Assembly: GCF_010692555.1 (NCBI RefSeq)
Contig: NZ_JAAHHG010000001.1
Span: 1-33,864 of the forward strand
Source: Okeania sp. SIO3B5
GTDB taxonomy: Bacteria; Cyanobacteriota; Cyanobacteriia; Cyanobacteriales; Microcoleaceae
DNA: 33,864 bases
Reading direction: 5' to 3'
The position numbers and the translations under genes were made by a program. The notes below the pieces were generated by a model that was given only the letters and a program-made list of their open reading frames with translations, had not been told where the DNA came from and did not search any database. Position 1 is the stretch's first letter; every line of letters begins with the position of its first letter. Of the stretch, positions 1 through 7,922 are shown piece by piece.

Positions 1-29
1 TTGAGTTCAGACGTGGGCTCGTCCGATCT
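1..29 (+). other. Illumina adapter carried into the contig end
   Basis: Positions 1-29 agree at 26 of 29 positions with the 3' part of the Illumina TruSeq read-2 adapter (compare GAGTTCAGACGTG at 3-15 and TCCGATCT at 22-29). Mismatches are at 2, 16 and 21; two of them are T to G. This is an assembly artefact, not genome sequence. The adapter match was made from memory of the oligonucleotide. Confidence 0.93.
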
Positions 30-224
30 GACAGGAGACAGGAGGAACGGGGAATTAATTAGGAGGTAGGAGGAAGAATAATCAAGGGATTATTCTGCGC
101 AACAAAGCCGCCTAAAATGCTAATTTTTTGAACCATTATGACCTAAAAGCTTGAACTTTTTTTTACTAAAAAATGCGCTCAACCTTTATATGTCAGTGCT
201 TTTAGATTTAATCAGCAAACCCTA
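30..224 (+). mobile_element. MITE family 1, copy 1 (left end missing)
   Basis: This is the right-hand part of a short non-coding element seen more completely at 17912-18174 and 21707-21948. It has the family's GACAGGAGACAGG run, the CTAATTTTTTGAACCATTA block and the right terminus TTTAATCAGCAAACCCTA. The left terminal repeat is missing because the contig starts inside the element. There is no ORF, so it would be mobilised in trans. Confidence 0.8.
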
Positions 225-259
225 TTTATAGACGAAACAGATGAAACTAATTTACTCAT

Positions 260-451
260 CACGCAATAAATAAGCTATATCAGTCATATTGTTAGTTGCT
301 CGAAAGCTGCTTAACTATTAATTTTATCCAGTTTTGGTAAATATTCTGAAAGTCTTCTTGATGCCTAGATTCTGAATTTCTACAGTTTGATTCATAATTC
401 AGATAGTTCTTTTTCTAGAAATTTTCCGTTGCAGCAAAAAAAGATACTCAA
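260..451. repeat. 190-bp dispersed repeat, copy 1
   Basis: The segment from CACGCAATAAATAAGC to AAGATACTCAA recurs at 6342-6531 with scattered substitutions and small indels. It shows no terminal inverted repeats and no conserved reading frame. It lies downstream of the methyltransferase gene, which is on the other strand. Function unknown. Confidence 0.8.
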
Positions 452-477
452 AGGCAATATAACAATGAAATAGAACA

Positions 478-1347
478 CTAATCATCAATTAATTTTTCAA
501 ACTCTAATAAGAGTCTACCAGGTACTAAAAAAATCATCTTGAGCTGAACATTTACAGGCTTTGACTCAATTTTCATAAATTTTGGTGGCAGATAATATTT
601 AACTTTATCCTTGGGCTTTGCAAAAGCAAAGCATGAAAATCCAATAGACTTAATAAATTTCAGAAGCTTTGAATTAGGATAAAGTTCTGATAAGACTAGA
701 GGCTGGTCTCGGATTAAAAGATTTTTTCCACCTAATAGAATATCAAAGTCTACTCCTTCAGCATCTGTCTTAATACATGACACACTCAGCGATGGATAAT
801 CTAACATCAAATTATCTAGAGTATTAACTTTAACTAATACTTTCTCACCTTTTGAAGCTGTTTTTACAAGTGAATTTAGCTCAGACATAGTAGATAGACT
901 AAATTCCATACTACCTGGCTCAGAATAAAGAGCTTCTTGAATAATTTTAATGTTTGGAAACTGAGAAAGATTTTCTTCGAGGTCTTTAATTATTCTTCGA
1001 TCTGGTTCAAACACATACACCGTATCAGATAAGGGAGCAGCTAGTAAACTGTAATATCCTATGTTAGCTCCAACATCAATAAAGCTTTTCCCCTTATCTA
1101 AAAATTTAGTTAATAACACTTCACTACCCCAATCAAGTCTAGTTCCTTTGAGAAAAAGTTCTGTTGCAAATCTACTATTCCAAGGTAGTGTCATTTCTAC
1201 ATCGTTAAATAAAACGATTTTTTGATTTACTTTTATAAGTTTATAAAATCTTCTTAACAAATAGCGGTATCCAAAATTTAGATAACCAACTTCACGAGCC
1301 AAGCGAGTAAGATACCTAATTGTTGCTGAAAAGGTTGAGAGTAACAT
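478..1347 (-). CDS. FkbM-family SAM-dependent methyltransferase
   Basis: 289 aa. A Rossmann-type SAM-binding motif, FIDVGANIGYYS, lies at about residues 89-100. The acidic end of strand 2 (VFEPD, about 112-116) and the D-A-E-G segment (KTDAEGVDFDILLGG, about 193-207) are typical of the FkbM/Methyltransf_21 family, whose members O-methylate sugars, polyketides or other small molecules. The N-terminal 80 or so residues are basic and have no recognised domain. There is no signal peptide. No sugar or secondary-metabolite genes lie beside it, so the substrate cannot be inferred. The gene stands alone; downstream is the 190-bp repeat and upstream a dnaE relic. Family assignment is secure, substrate unknown. 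Confidence 0.88.
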   Translation of the reverse strand: MLLSTFSATIRYLTRLAREVGYLNFGYRYLLRRFYKLIKVNQKIVLFNDVEMTLPWNSRFATELFLKGTRLDWGSEVLLTKFLDKGKSFIDVGANIGYYSLLAAPLSDTVYVFEPDRRIIKDLEENLSQFPNIKIIQEALYSEPGSMEFSLSTMSELNSLVKTASKGEKVLVKVNTLDNLMLDYPSLSVSCIKTDAEGVDFDILLGGKNLLIRDQPLVLSELYPNSKLLKFIKSIGFSCFAFAKPKDKVKYYLPPKFMKIESKPVNVQLKMIFLVPGRLLLEFEKLIDD

Positions 1348-1404
1348 TTGATTTAAGTCTATTTCAGTAAGGTTATAAAAATTATAATTTAAACAAGTAT
1401 TTTT

Positions 1405-1552
1405 AAATCTAAAAAAATGTCATTTGTTGGCCTATATATTCATAGCAACTATAGCTTATTGGACAGGGCATCCCAATTACCACAATTATTTATACAGATA
1501 AATAGATAGAGCCGTGGAACTAGGAATGCCCACGCTCGCTCTGACAGACCAC
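1405..1552 (+). pseudogene. Relic copy of the dnaE start
   Basis: The segment repeats the beginning of dnaE (compare 11537-11675), from the A-rich leader through the ATG at 1417-1419 to the codons for ALTDH. Identity is high, but the copy carries an insertion of about 13 nt (around 1490-1500) that breaks the frame, plus several substitutions (MPTLALTDH in place of MPAIALTDH). Nothing beyond about 45 codons of dnaE is present. It is a dead fragment of the PHP domain, not a gene. Confidence 0.88.
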
Positions 1553-1644
1553 CAGACCTAGACTGTTCTAGTCCTTAACGATCGCTACGAACCCGGCGAT
1601 CTCCTAACTTCAATCTTCAACAATAAAGAGATTATTTTGATAAT

Positions 1645-1760
1645 CTAAGTACAGGATAAAAAACTTGACTTCTATAACAGGAAAAGGTTTCATGGAACTC
1701 AAAATATCTAGCAAAATAGCTGATTTTCATAGAGTTTTAAAATTTTTGTCCTGTACTTAG
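1645..1760. mobile_element. 116-bp MITE-like element with terminal inverted repeats
   Basis: The ends are inverted copies: CTAAGTACAGGA at 1645-1656 and TCCTGTACTTAG at 1749-1760. Pairing extends inward through an A-rich/T-rich run with one mismatch. The flanks TAAT (left, 1641-1644) and TAAT (right, 1761-1764) look like a 4-bp target-site duplication (read TAAT|CTAAG and CTTAG|TAAT). There is no ORF. A similar single end, CTAGTACAGGAT, occurs at 30943-30954. Confidence 0.72.
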
Positions 1761-1835
1761 TAATCATATATTTATTTGGGATTAAATATATCCAACAATG
1801 AGTTTGAAACTTCCTAAAACAAATTATTTAGAATA

Positions 1836-2205
1836 CGATCGCACTCCCAGCCAAAAATTCTTTACTCATCTTAATAAGCACCTACGCAGAGCGAATGACT
1901 TACCTCCAAAATACACGAAAATTTCTTTCCCAGCAACCACCCTATATCTCTTACATATAAATACTTATAACAAATGGCCAATCAAGACGCGATCGCACCC
2001 TTTTTAGCCTCATTTTTCCTCCTAAATAGCTCATTTGAACTTTTTTTGGAAAATTCAGTTTAAATTTCAAATATATTTAGCAATAATTAATAAGCTTAAT
2101 TTATGAAAGCTATTCGTAAAACCCTAAAAACATTACAGGTAAAGACTTTCAGTCAAACCAACACCAGCAAAAATTAAATATCAACCTTCTTCTTTCTTCC
2201 CTGTT
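1836..2205 (+). repeat. 380-bp dispersed repeat, copy A
   Basis: It begins at CGATCGCACTCCCA and ends in TTCAGTCAAACCAACACCAGC followed by a polypyrimidine tail. Three more copies lie at 3931 (B), 10703 (C) and 11084 (D), all in the same orientation. Shared landmarks are AAGCACCTACGCAGAGCG, AATAGCTCATTTGAAC and two tiny hairpins near the 3' end (ACC-TTAC-AGGT in B, C and D; GACT-TTC-AGTC). The stretch is partly open in one frame here and in copy B, but not in C or D, so it is treated as non-coding. Confidence 0.85.
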
Positions 2206-2281
2206 ACTTCGATAAGTTATGAAGTCTGTTACTTTACCGTCTTTTTGGGAGGAATATCATGGTCTTTCCCTACTTGCTGCT

Positions 2282-3874
2282 TTATTCACAAAAGTGTCTC
2301 TCAAGTGATACAAGAAAGTCTCTAACTTCAACAAGAATTTTCTTGAGCACATCAGAACGGTTACTGTCTTTCAATCCGAAAGCTTTGGCAATCTTTTTGT
2401 AATTGTCGCCCTTACGATGAGCCACGCTAGTTGAGCGAAGAGTTTGCAAATCTCTCAAGAATTTTATCTGGTGCTCATAATTTGGGTATTGATGAGCTTT
2501 GAGGAACTGCTCGAATTTAGATATTCCCTTTGTTTCGGTATTACCTCCTGGTGTTGCCTTAACAATTTCACCCTCATTTAGAGAGTCAATCAAAACCTTT
2601 GTCAGAGCAAGAACCTGTGGATCAAATTCTGCCTGACTATTTGTCAGAGGAATGCGCAAAGTGTTAAAAAGATACTGGTCTGATTCAGCTAATTCCAGAA
2701 AAAGACTCCATCCCATAGATTCTTTCCAATTCTTAGAAAACCTAACAAAACGATCCTTAAACATAAGGTCAATTTGTTCTGGAGGAGCAGGTGTTAGTTC
2801 AAAGCTACGCTCAAAATTAACTTTACTCATCTTTCCTTGAGGTAGAATATTGTAACTACGCCAATATATTTGTTCATCTGATGGCAAAGATGCTAAGTCT
2901 CCAAGGAAGACAGTTATGTATTCAGGATGATTATTATCAAGTTTCAATCCCCATAATCCTTGACATCTGAGAAATCCATCCTCAACCGAGTATCGCTCTG
3001 GATGAGCATAATATTTTGTAAGAACCTCCCGCCGAAAGAAAACACGTGTGAAATATTTAGGAATATCTGGATTACAAGAATATTTGACTGAATCTCCTTT
3101 TTCATCTATTCCAATAATGAAATCAATGTAGTCTTCCTTGTCCTGATCGTTGAATGGCCACATTCCACAGTGATTAAGTGGAAATGGAGAAATCAGTTTT
3201 TTTCCACACAAGTATGAGAAGGATTTGTACTTGGCTGTATGAGAATTTTCTGCCAAATTTGCCCGAAGTTTATAGTAAGTTAAATCCTTTCTACACTCTA
3301 CTTCCTGTGGAAATTCATCAAGTATTAATTCAGAGTATCGTTTAAAGTCAAAATAAATTGCTAAGTGCATCTCTTTTACAGCAAGAAATTGACGCACTTC
3401 TTTGAGATGAACTTCAACTTTATCCATTTCAAGTTTTGCTACTACAGTTTCATCTCCTCTATCATCAAATTTGAAAAGTTGATTTTTTTCAAAATCGTGG
3501 TACAAACGATGGAAGTGTCGAAACTCTTCAATGATTTCATTATATGAGTCGCGAATGCCATGAAAATCTCTACGAATTATAAAGGGTTCTACATCATCTA
3601 ATTTTCCAAACCTCAAATAGGTAGGATTTTTATTGCTTCGGTTGAAGCATGGATGCCCATCTTGAAGATGAAAATCCCAAGAAATCTGGCTTAGAGAAGT
3701 TTCAACATAAGCATTTGGAATCAAGGCTGAAAATATGCCGAGATTCTCGTCTTCAGTAACTTTATCGAAATAAACAGTTATCCATGGCTCTCTACCTAAA
3801 CTAGGAATAAATTTCTCTCGCCATTCAGATTGAAGTAGCCATTTCAAAGTTAGATCGATGTTTTTAGTAGCCAT
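2282..3874 (-). CDS. Unrecognised 530-aa protein with possible C-terminal HEPN-like motif
   Basis: 530 aa, soluble, with no signal peptide or membrane segment. I do not recognise the N-terminal 400 residues, which are rich in aromatic and acidic residues. Near the C-terminus the segment LRSTSVAHRKGDNY contains Arg480 and His486, an R-x5-H spacing within the R-x4-6-H range of HEPN ribonuclease domains, followed by a helical tail. HEPN proteins are common in abortive-infection and toxin systems; that role here is inference. No nuclease partner or antitoxin is adjacent. The gene is bracketed by direct copies of the 380-bp repeat (A at 1836-2205, B from 3931), which could allow deletion by recombination. 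The start ATG at 3874 has no clear Shine-Dalgarno. Confidence 0.6.
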   Translation of the reverse strand: MATKNIDLTLKWLLQSEWREKFIPSLGREPWITVYFDKVTEDENLGIFSALIPNAYVETSLSQISWDFHLQDGHPCFNRSNKNPTYLRFGKLDDVEPFIIRRDFHGIRDSYNEIIEEFRHFHRLYHDFEKNQLFKFDDRGDETVVAKLEMDKVEVHLKEVRQFLAVKEMHLAIYFDFKRYSELILDEFPQEVECRKDLTYYKLRANLAENSHTAKYKSFSYLCGKKLISPFPLNHCGMWPFNDQDKEDYIDFIIGIDEKGDSVKYSCNPDIPKYFTRVFFRREVLTKYYAHPERYSVEDGFLRCQGLWGLKLDNNHPEYITVFLGDLASLPSDEQIYWRSYNILPQGKMSKVNFERSFELTPAPPEQIDLMFKDRFVRFSKNWKESMGWSLFLELAESDQYLFNTLRIPLTNSQAEFDPQVLALTKVLIDSLNEGEIVKATPGGNTETKGISKFEQFLKAHQYPNYEHQIKFLRDLQTLRSTSVAHRKGDNYKKIAKAFGLKDSNRSDVLKKILVEVRDFLVSLERHFCE

Positions 3875-3930
3875 AATAGTGATTTGATATAAACATAATT
3901 AATTGTAGTTTGACTTACATAATATTGACG

Positions 3931-4500
3931 GGAGCGCGATAAAACTACGTTACGCTAGCGCGATCGCACTCCCACTCAAAAATTCTTTACTCATCTTAAT
4001 AAGCACCTACGCAGAGCGAATAACTTACCTCCAAAATACACGAAAATTTCTTTCCCAGCAACCACCCTATATCTCTTACATATAAATACTTATAACAAAT
4101 GGCCTATGAAAAGGCGATCGCACCCAAATTTCCCCCATTTTTCCCCCGAAATAGCTCATTTGAACTTTTTTTGGAAAAATTAGTTTAAATTTATAATATA
4201 TTTATCAATAATTTATAAAGTAAGCTTATTAATTTGATTCGTTAAACCCTAAAAACCTTACAGGTAAAGAATTTCAGTCAAACTAACAGCAACAAAAATC
4301 AATCTTCTTCCTTCTTCCTTCTTCCCTTTTACTTCTTCCTTCTGAACAGGTAAAGAATTTCAGTCAAACTAACAGCAACAAAAATCAATCTTCTTCCTTC
4401 TTCCCTCTTACTTCTTACTTCCTTCTGAACAGGTAAAAACTTTCAGCCAAACTAACAGCAGCAAAAATCAACCTTCTTGCTTCTTCCCTCTTCCTTCTTT
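3931..4500 (+). repeat. 380-bp dispersed repeat, copy B, with triplicated tail
   Basis: This copy starts with an extra GC-rich leader (GGAGCGCGATAAAACTACG, also present in D) and is otherwise colinear with A, C and D. Its 3' end has expanded: the unit beginning CAGGTAAAGAATTTCAGTC occurs at 4261, 4347 and 4430, a period of about 85 nt, each unit ending in a polypyrimidine run of TTCTTCC type. There is no coding potential on either strand beyond an open frame shared only with copy A. Confidence 0.85.
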
Positions 4501-4503
4501 CTT

Positions 4504-5639
4504 CTAAAGCCATTTATCCAAAATTTTAGACAAATGCTGTAGTTTGATTGGCTTAGTTATGTAGTCATCCATGCCAGCCTCAATACATTTCTCCCGGTCT
4601 CCTTTCATCGCATTAGCTGTCACAGCAATGATAGGAATCTTTCGGTAGCGATCGCCTGCCTTGCCTTGACGAATCAAGAGACTGGCTTCGTAACCATCCA
4701 TTATTGGCATCTGACAGTCCATAAAAATCAAGGTATAGGGTTCATTATCAATAGCTTCTTCTAATGCAGATAGGGCATCTAACCCACAATTTGCTAACTT
4801 AGCTGTTAAACCAAGTTTTCTCAGATAACCCTTGAACACCAATTGATTGACCTGATTATCCTCTACCAGCAATATTCTTGTCCCATCTGGCCAAGATTTC
4901 ACAGATGCACAATCATGCTCCACTATTTTTGCAGATTGGAGGTTTACAGATTCCTTGATTGGTTGCACCTCTGGAAACAATTGATTTTCTAGCAATACCT
5001 TACTACTATCATTCACTGTGACTAGAGCATTGAAGAGGTCAGTAGGATTCACTGGCTTGTGGATGCAGAACTGAACCTCCCGGTCTATCAAAACAGGAAT
5101 ATCATAATGATTGCTCATGGGGGTCATCATTACTAGCCCTAGGGATGCGAAGCGGGCATCAGCTTTGAGATGCTGAACCAGTTTTAAACCATCTATGCCT
5201 GGCATTTGCAGATCGATAAGAGCAATATCAAAGGGTGGTTTCTCCAGGTCATTACTTTGTTGCATTCGGTCTTCGCAGTATCTAATGGCACGCGGAATGA
5301 GGAGAGTAATAATTCTGGGAGTTGTGCTGAAGCTTCGAGCAAAGGGACTTGAGCTTCTGCATCCATAGAAATTATGCTACTTGTTACAGCATTTTGGTGA
5401 AGAGAAAGAAATGTATTTTCTATCCAACTATTTACTTGTAAAGCGCTTATGCGAGCTTGTTTCTTAAAATCGGTTTCTAAGCTTTCTATTTGAATCTTTT
5501 CTTGATAACGAATAGAGAAAAGTAATCCAACTGAGGGTATTAAGGCAACAAGGAATACTGTCAAAAGAGTCTGGGAGAATATTCCAAACTTTGTTCGTTT
5601 CTTGACAGAGTTTTCAGCAGAGTTGTACTTACTTCTCAT
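4504..5639 (-). pseudogene. Hybrid sensor histidine kinase with kinase core deleted
   Basis: The first 115 or so codons (from ATG 5639) encode a sensor N-terminus: a membrane segment (FSQTLLTVFLVALIPSVGLLFSI, about residues 21-43) and the start of an extracytoplasmic sensor region. This frame runs out after SFRVPLD. In a different frame, from about 5290 to 4504, come the C-terminal parts of a multi-receiver protein: a receiver lacking its first strands (IALIDLQMPG acceptor site, HKPVNP) and a complete receiver (LLVEDNQVNQ, FMDCQMPIMDG, ITKPI). The HisKA and HATPase domains that should lie between are absent. The simplest reading is an internal, out-of-frame deletion with its junction near 5262-5290. 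The receiver part could still be translated from ATG 5265, but would be only half of one receiver plus one whole one. Confidence 0.85.
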
Positions 5640-5757
5640 TAGAGTTGTTGGTTAATTAATTTTATATAGGAAAAAGGGAATAGGAGAAGATTCGGCAAGA
5701 GGGAGAATTGTTTATGGTCGAATAATTCTTTTCATCCCTCTTTACATTTTAAATGTA

Positions 5758-5877
5758 TTAATCGATTTGGAGGATATTTGGTCAGTTAGAATTACTAGAA
5801 ATTATCGTGCTATTTGCTATTGGAATTTTGCAAGGCGATGAGTTACATGGTTTTGGATAGGAAGTCATTTCAATTAT
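5758..5877 (+). pseudogene. RelE/ParE-like toxin remnant
   Basis: From 5764 the frame reads DLEDIWSVRITRNYRAICYWNF, then a stop, then VTWFWIGSH. This matches the C-terminal end of cyanobacterial RelE/ParE-type toxins, whose tails resemble YSVRISKNYRA...GDE..WFWIGSH. The expected QGDE appears in the neighbouring frame, showing small indels. The N-terminal half is missing. It is non-functional. Confidence 0.65.
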
Positions 5878-6127
5878 CAGTTATCAGTATCTATGAGGGG
5901 TTTTTTGGGTGATTTTAAAAGTGAGGAATTTCGTAACTTATAAATGGTATTGGTAATTTTATTCTAACTTGAGCTTTGCTTAAAACTTCCTTTAAGTTTA
6001 TCTTTGTATTGAGAAGTTCAAAAATCTTCTTCATAGTTCATTTGTAGAAATAAGTTTAAATCAATAATAGCTCAGTCATAGGAAATTTACTATTTCAGCT
6101 AAAGACAAACAATAGCACTTCTACTTC

Positions 6128-6337
6128 CTAAAGAGCAGATGGAGGACTCCCAGTTTCAATTCTAAGAGCAAACTTCCGAATATCTGCCACCTTTTGTATG
6201 TATTCATCAACTTGTTGTTTTAGGAGTTGAGGATATGAATTTGGAAAGTCAAGCAAAGTACGACTAATGTCATAGTAATCAGATTCCTGTTGAAGAAATA
6301 CTTGATATTTTTCCTCTGCTTTAAAGGTGTAAGCTAC
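6128..6337 (-). pseudogene. C-terminal fragment of an unidentified protein
   Basis: A 69-codon open stretch without a start reads VAYTFKAEEKYQVF... and ends ...IETGSPPSAL at a TAG (6128-6130). Its composition and amphipathic helices look like real protein. The upstream end is cut at the 190-bp repeat (6342), so the rest of the gene was probably lost when that repeat arrived. I do not recognise the family. Confidence 0.5.
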
Positions 6338-6341
6338 AGTT

Positions 6342-6531
6342 CACGCAATAAATAAACTATATCAGTCATATTTTTAGTTGCTCGAAAGCTGCTTAACTAT
6401 TGATTTTATCCCTGTTTGGGTAAATATTATGAAAGTTTTCTTGATGTCTAGATTCTGAATGCCTATAGTCTGATTAATAATTCAGATAGTTCTTCTTCTA
6501 TAAATTTTCCATTGCAGCAAAAGATACTCAA
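6342..6531. repeat. 190-bp dispersed repeat, copy 2
   Basis: This is the second copy of the segment at 260-451, same orientation, roughly 85-90% identical by eye. It sits exactly between two truncated coding fragments: the protein tail ending its homology at 6337 and the antitoxin tail starting at 6533. This suggests that its insertion, or recombination through it, removed the missing parts. Confidence 0.8.
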
Positions 6532-6532
6532 C

Positions 6533-6610
6533 GATTTTGATTTGGTAGAGGATAATCTGGGAATTTATGAGGAGATAGATGATGATTTAGTTGGAGCTTT
6601 TAATGAGTAA
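6533..6610 (+). pseudogene. VapB-type antitoxin tail
   Basis: About 25 codons remain (NDFDLVEDNLGIYEEIDDD... ending FNE and TAA at 6608). The acidic tail and its overlap with the start of the following PIN-domain gene (ATG 6603) are typical of a VapB antitoxin. The DNA-binding N-terminus has been replaced by the 190-bp repeat. Confidence 0.6.
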
Positions 6611-7023
6611 TAATTCTTTCATTTATTTACTAGATAATTTTTTTTTCATCATGTATCTGAAGGGGAAAGTGCCAAATATTAAGAGTTATATTGATAATTT
6701 AGAGGCTGAAAAAAATGCCGTTTATTCTGTGGTCAAAGCCGAATTATTTTATGGAGCTATTGAGGAGTAATAACACTCAAAAAAATTTTAATCTGCAAAA
6801 ATCGTTTGTATCGCAGTTTGTATCTTTACCCTTTGATGATTTCTGTGCTGAAATTTATGGTAAAACTCGGGCTGATTTAGCTAAGGCTGGAACACCTATT
6901 GGTTCAAACGATATCCAAATTGCGTCTATTGCTTTGGCAAATAATTTAATATTAGTGACTCATAATTTAAAATAATTTAGCCGTATTGAAAAGTTAAAAA
7001 TTGAAGATTTGGAAGCAGAATAA
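6603..7023 (+). pseudogene. VapC-type PIN toxin, frameshifted and with a nonsense codon
   Basis: The gene starts at ATG 6603 (MSNNSFIYLLDN..., the usual LLDTN with the first catalytic Asp followed by damage). It reads to KAELFYGAIEE and then a stop at about 6769. Removing one T near 6763 restores the VapC sequence YGAMRSNN...FVSLPFDDF and the conserved GSNDIQIASIALANNLILVTHN segment. A second lesion is the TAA at 6973-6975 where the family has Glu (HNLKEFSRI). The natural end is at 7023. With two disabling mutations, no active ribonuclease is expected. The 86-aa ORF starting at 6715 is only the rear part of this gene. Confidence 0.85.
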
Positions 7024-7110
7024 CGGGTAATTATTAGGGTTAAAAAATATCATAATCAAATAAAAATGTAGAGTTAGGAGATTCAAGAAAATGCCTTGAA
7101 CAGTTTTATG

Positions 7111-7167
7111 TTAGTTATCATTTTTGTTAGATAAGGCAACCAAAAACCTGGTATCAACAATAATCAT
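7111..7167 (-). pseudogene. Stub of a PIN-domain toxin
   Basis: From ATG 7167, which overlaps the antitoxin stop as ATGA, the frame reads MIIVDTRFLVALSNKNDN and stops at 7111. IIVDT.FLVALSNKND is a typical PIN-domain N-terminus with the first catalytic Asp. Everything after residue 18 is gone, leaving its antitoxin as an orphan. Confidence 0.65.
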
Positions 7168-7415
7168 TCAGCCTCTCTCATTTCTTTCATCAAGATTGCT
7201 TCACAATTTTTAGCTAAATCTGGCTCTGCCTCAATACAACCAATAAAACCAAGCTGGCTAAATTTTTGGAGGTGCTTGCTAGAGTTTTTTAAGACTTTTT
7301 CGTAATAATCTTCTAGGGCATATCTGACAATTTTATAGATATTTTGTTGAGTTTTTTCTTGGATAAAAGCCATTTTTTGAGCTTGTTCTTCGTCAATTTT
7401 AGGAGCAATTTCCAT
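7164..7415 (-). CDS. Orphan antitoxin-like protein (VapB type)
   Basis: 83 aa. A short helical N-terminal segment (MEIAPKIDEEQAQKMAFIQEKTQQNIYKIVRYALEDYYE) has the look of a small DNA-binding antitoxin, followed by a C-terminal tail with an acidic end. The main evidence is context: its TGA stop (7166-7164) overlaps the ATG of a PIN-domain reading frame in the classical ATGA arrangement, and that toxin is truncated after 18 codons. If expressed, it would be an antitoxin without its cognate toxin. It could still cross-neutralise or autoregulate. The exact fold (ribbon-helix-helix or other) cannot be told by eye. Confidence 0.65.
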   Translation of the reverse strand: MEIAPKIDEEQAQKMAFIQEKTQQNIYKIVRYALEDYYEKVLKNSSKHLQKFSQLGFIGCIEAEPDLAKNCEAILMKEMREAE

Positions 7416-7532
7416 TTTTTCCTACTTTATTTTACTAGATACATGAATTCTAAATTATTTATAGCAAATTAAGAAATGGATTATGATGAATTATAAAGTC
7501 TACTACTTGAAACTATTTTGGCAACGAGATAC

Positions 7533-7922
7533 TTACCAAATTACAGTTTGTATATTCTCAACTTGTTGAAAATGTGCATCGCGTGTTACTAAGCTCAAAG
7601 CATATTTTAAAGCTAGTGCTGTAATCCAAATATCTTTTTCTGGTAATGGCTTTCCTTTGAGCCTTAAATTGTTTTTCACATCTCCGTATTGTCGAGAAGT
7701 TTCAATTTCATACCCAAGCACTTCACTATTAGCAACTAACTCATTTATTCTTGCTAAATTTGCTAAAACACGCCCTGATTTTCTTGCACCATAATATAAC
7801 TCACCAATTACAATACTAGGGATGAAAATTTCTTCAGCTTGAGCAAGATTTTCTCTAATAACTGCTTCGTCGGCAAAGAGAGCAATAATAATGTTTGTAT
7901 CTAGAAGGCATTTACCACTCAT
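7533..7922 (-). CDS. vapC: VapC-family PIN-domain ribonuclease toxin
   Basis: 129 aa, full length for the family. The four acidic residues expected of a PIN active site are present: Asp8 (LLDTN), Glu41 (IGELYYG), Asp97 (EKDIWI) and Asp115 (VTRD). PIN toxins of this type usually cleave structured RNAs such as initiator tRNA or the rRNA sarcin-ricin loop; the target here is not known. The start ATG at 7922 overlaps the end of the antitoxin frame (the overlap spells ATGAGTGGTAA), so the two were translationally coupled. The antitoxin upstream is interrupted, so this apparently intact toxin may lack a cognate partner or may no longer be expressed. Confidence 0.85.
   Translation of the reverse strand: MSGKCLLDTNIIIALFADEAVIRENLAQAEEIFIPSIVIGELYYGARKSGRVLANLARINELVANSEVLGYEIETSRQYGDVKNNLRLKGKPLPEKDIWITALALKYALSLVTRDAHFQQVENIQTVIW

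Noticed and set aside
260-451. A short reading frame in the 190-bp repeat (MNQTVEIQNLGIKKTF on the minus strand)
   Set aside because: It is only 23 codons, its start is not conserved in the second copy, and it is not recognisable.
1798-2007. A 69-aa open frame starting MSLKLPKTNYLEYDRTPSQ
   Set aside because: It lies mostly inside copy A of the 380-bp repeat. The same frame is open in copy B but stopped in copies C and D, and its start codon is outside the repeat. It is a chance frame in a non-coding repeat.
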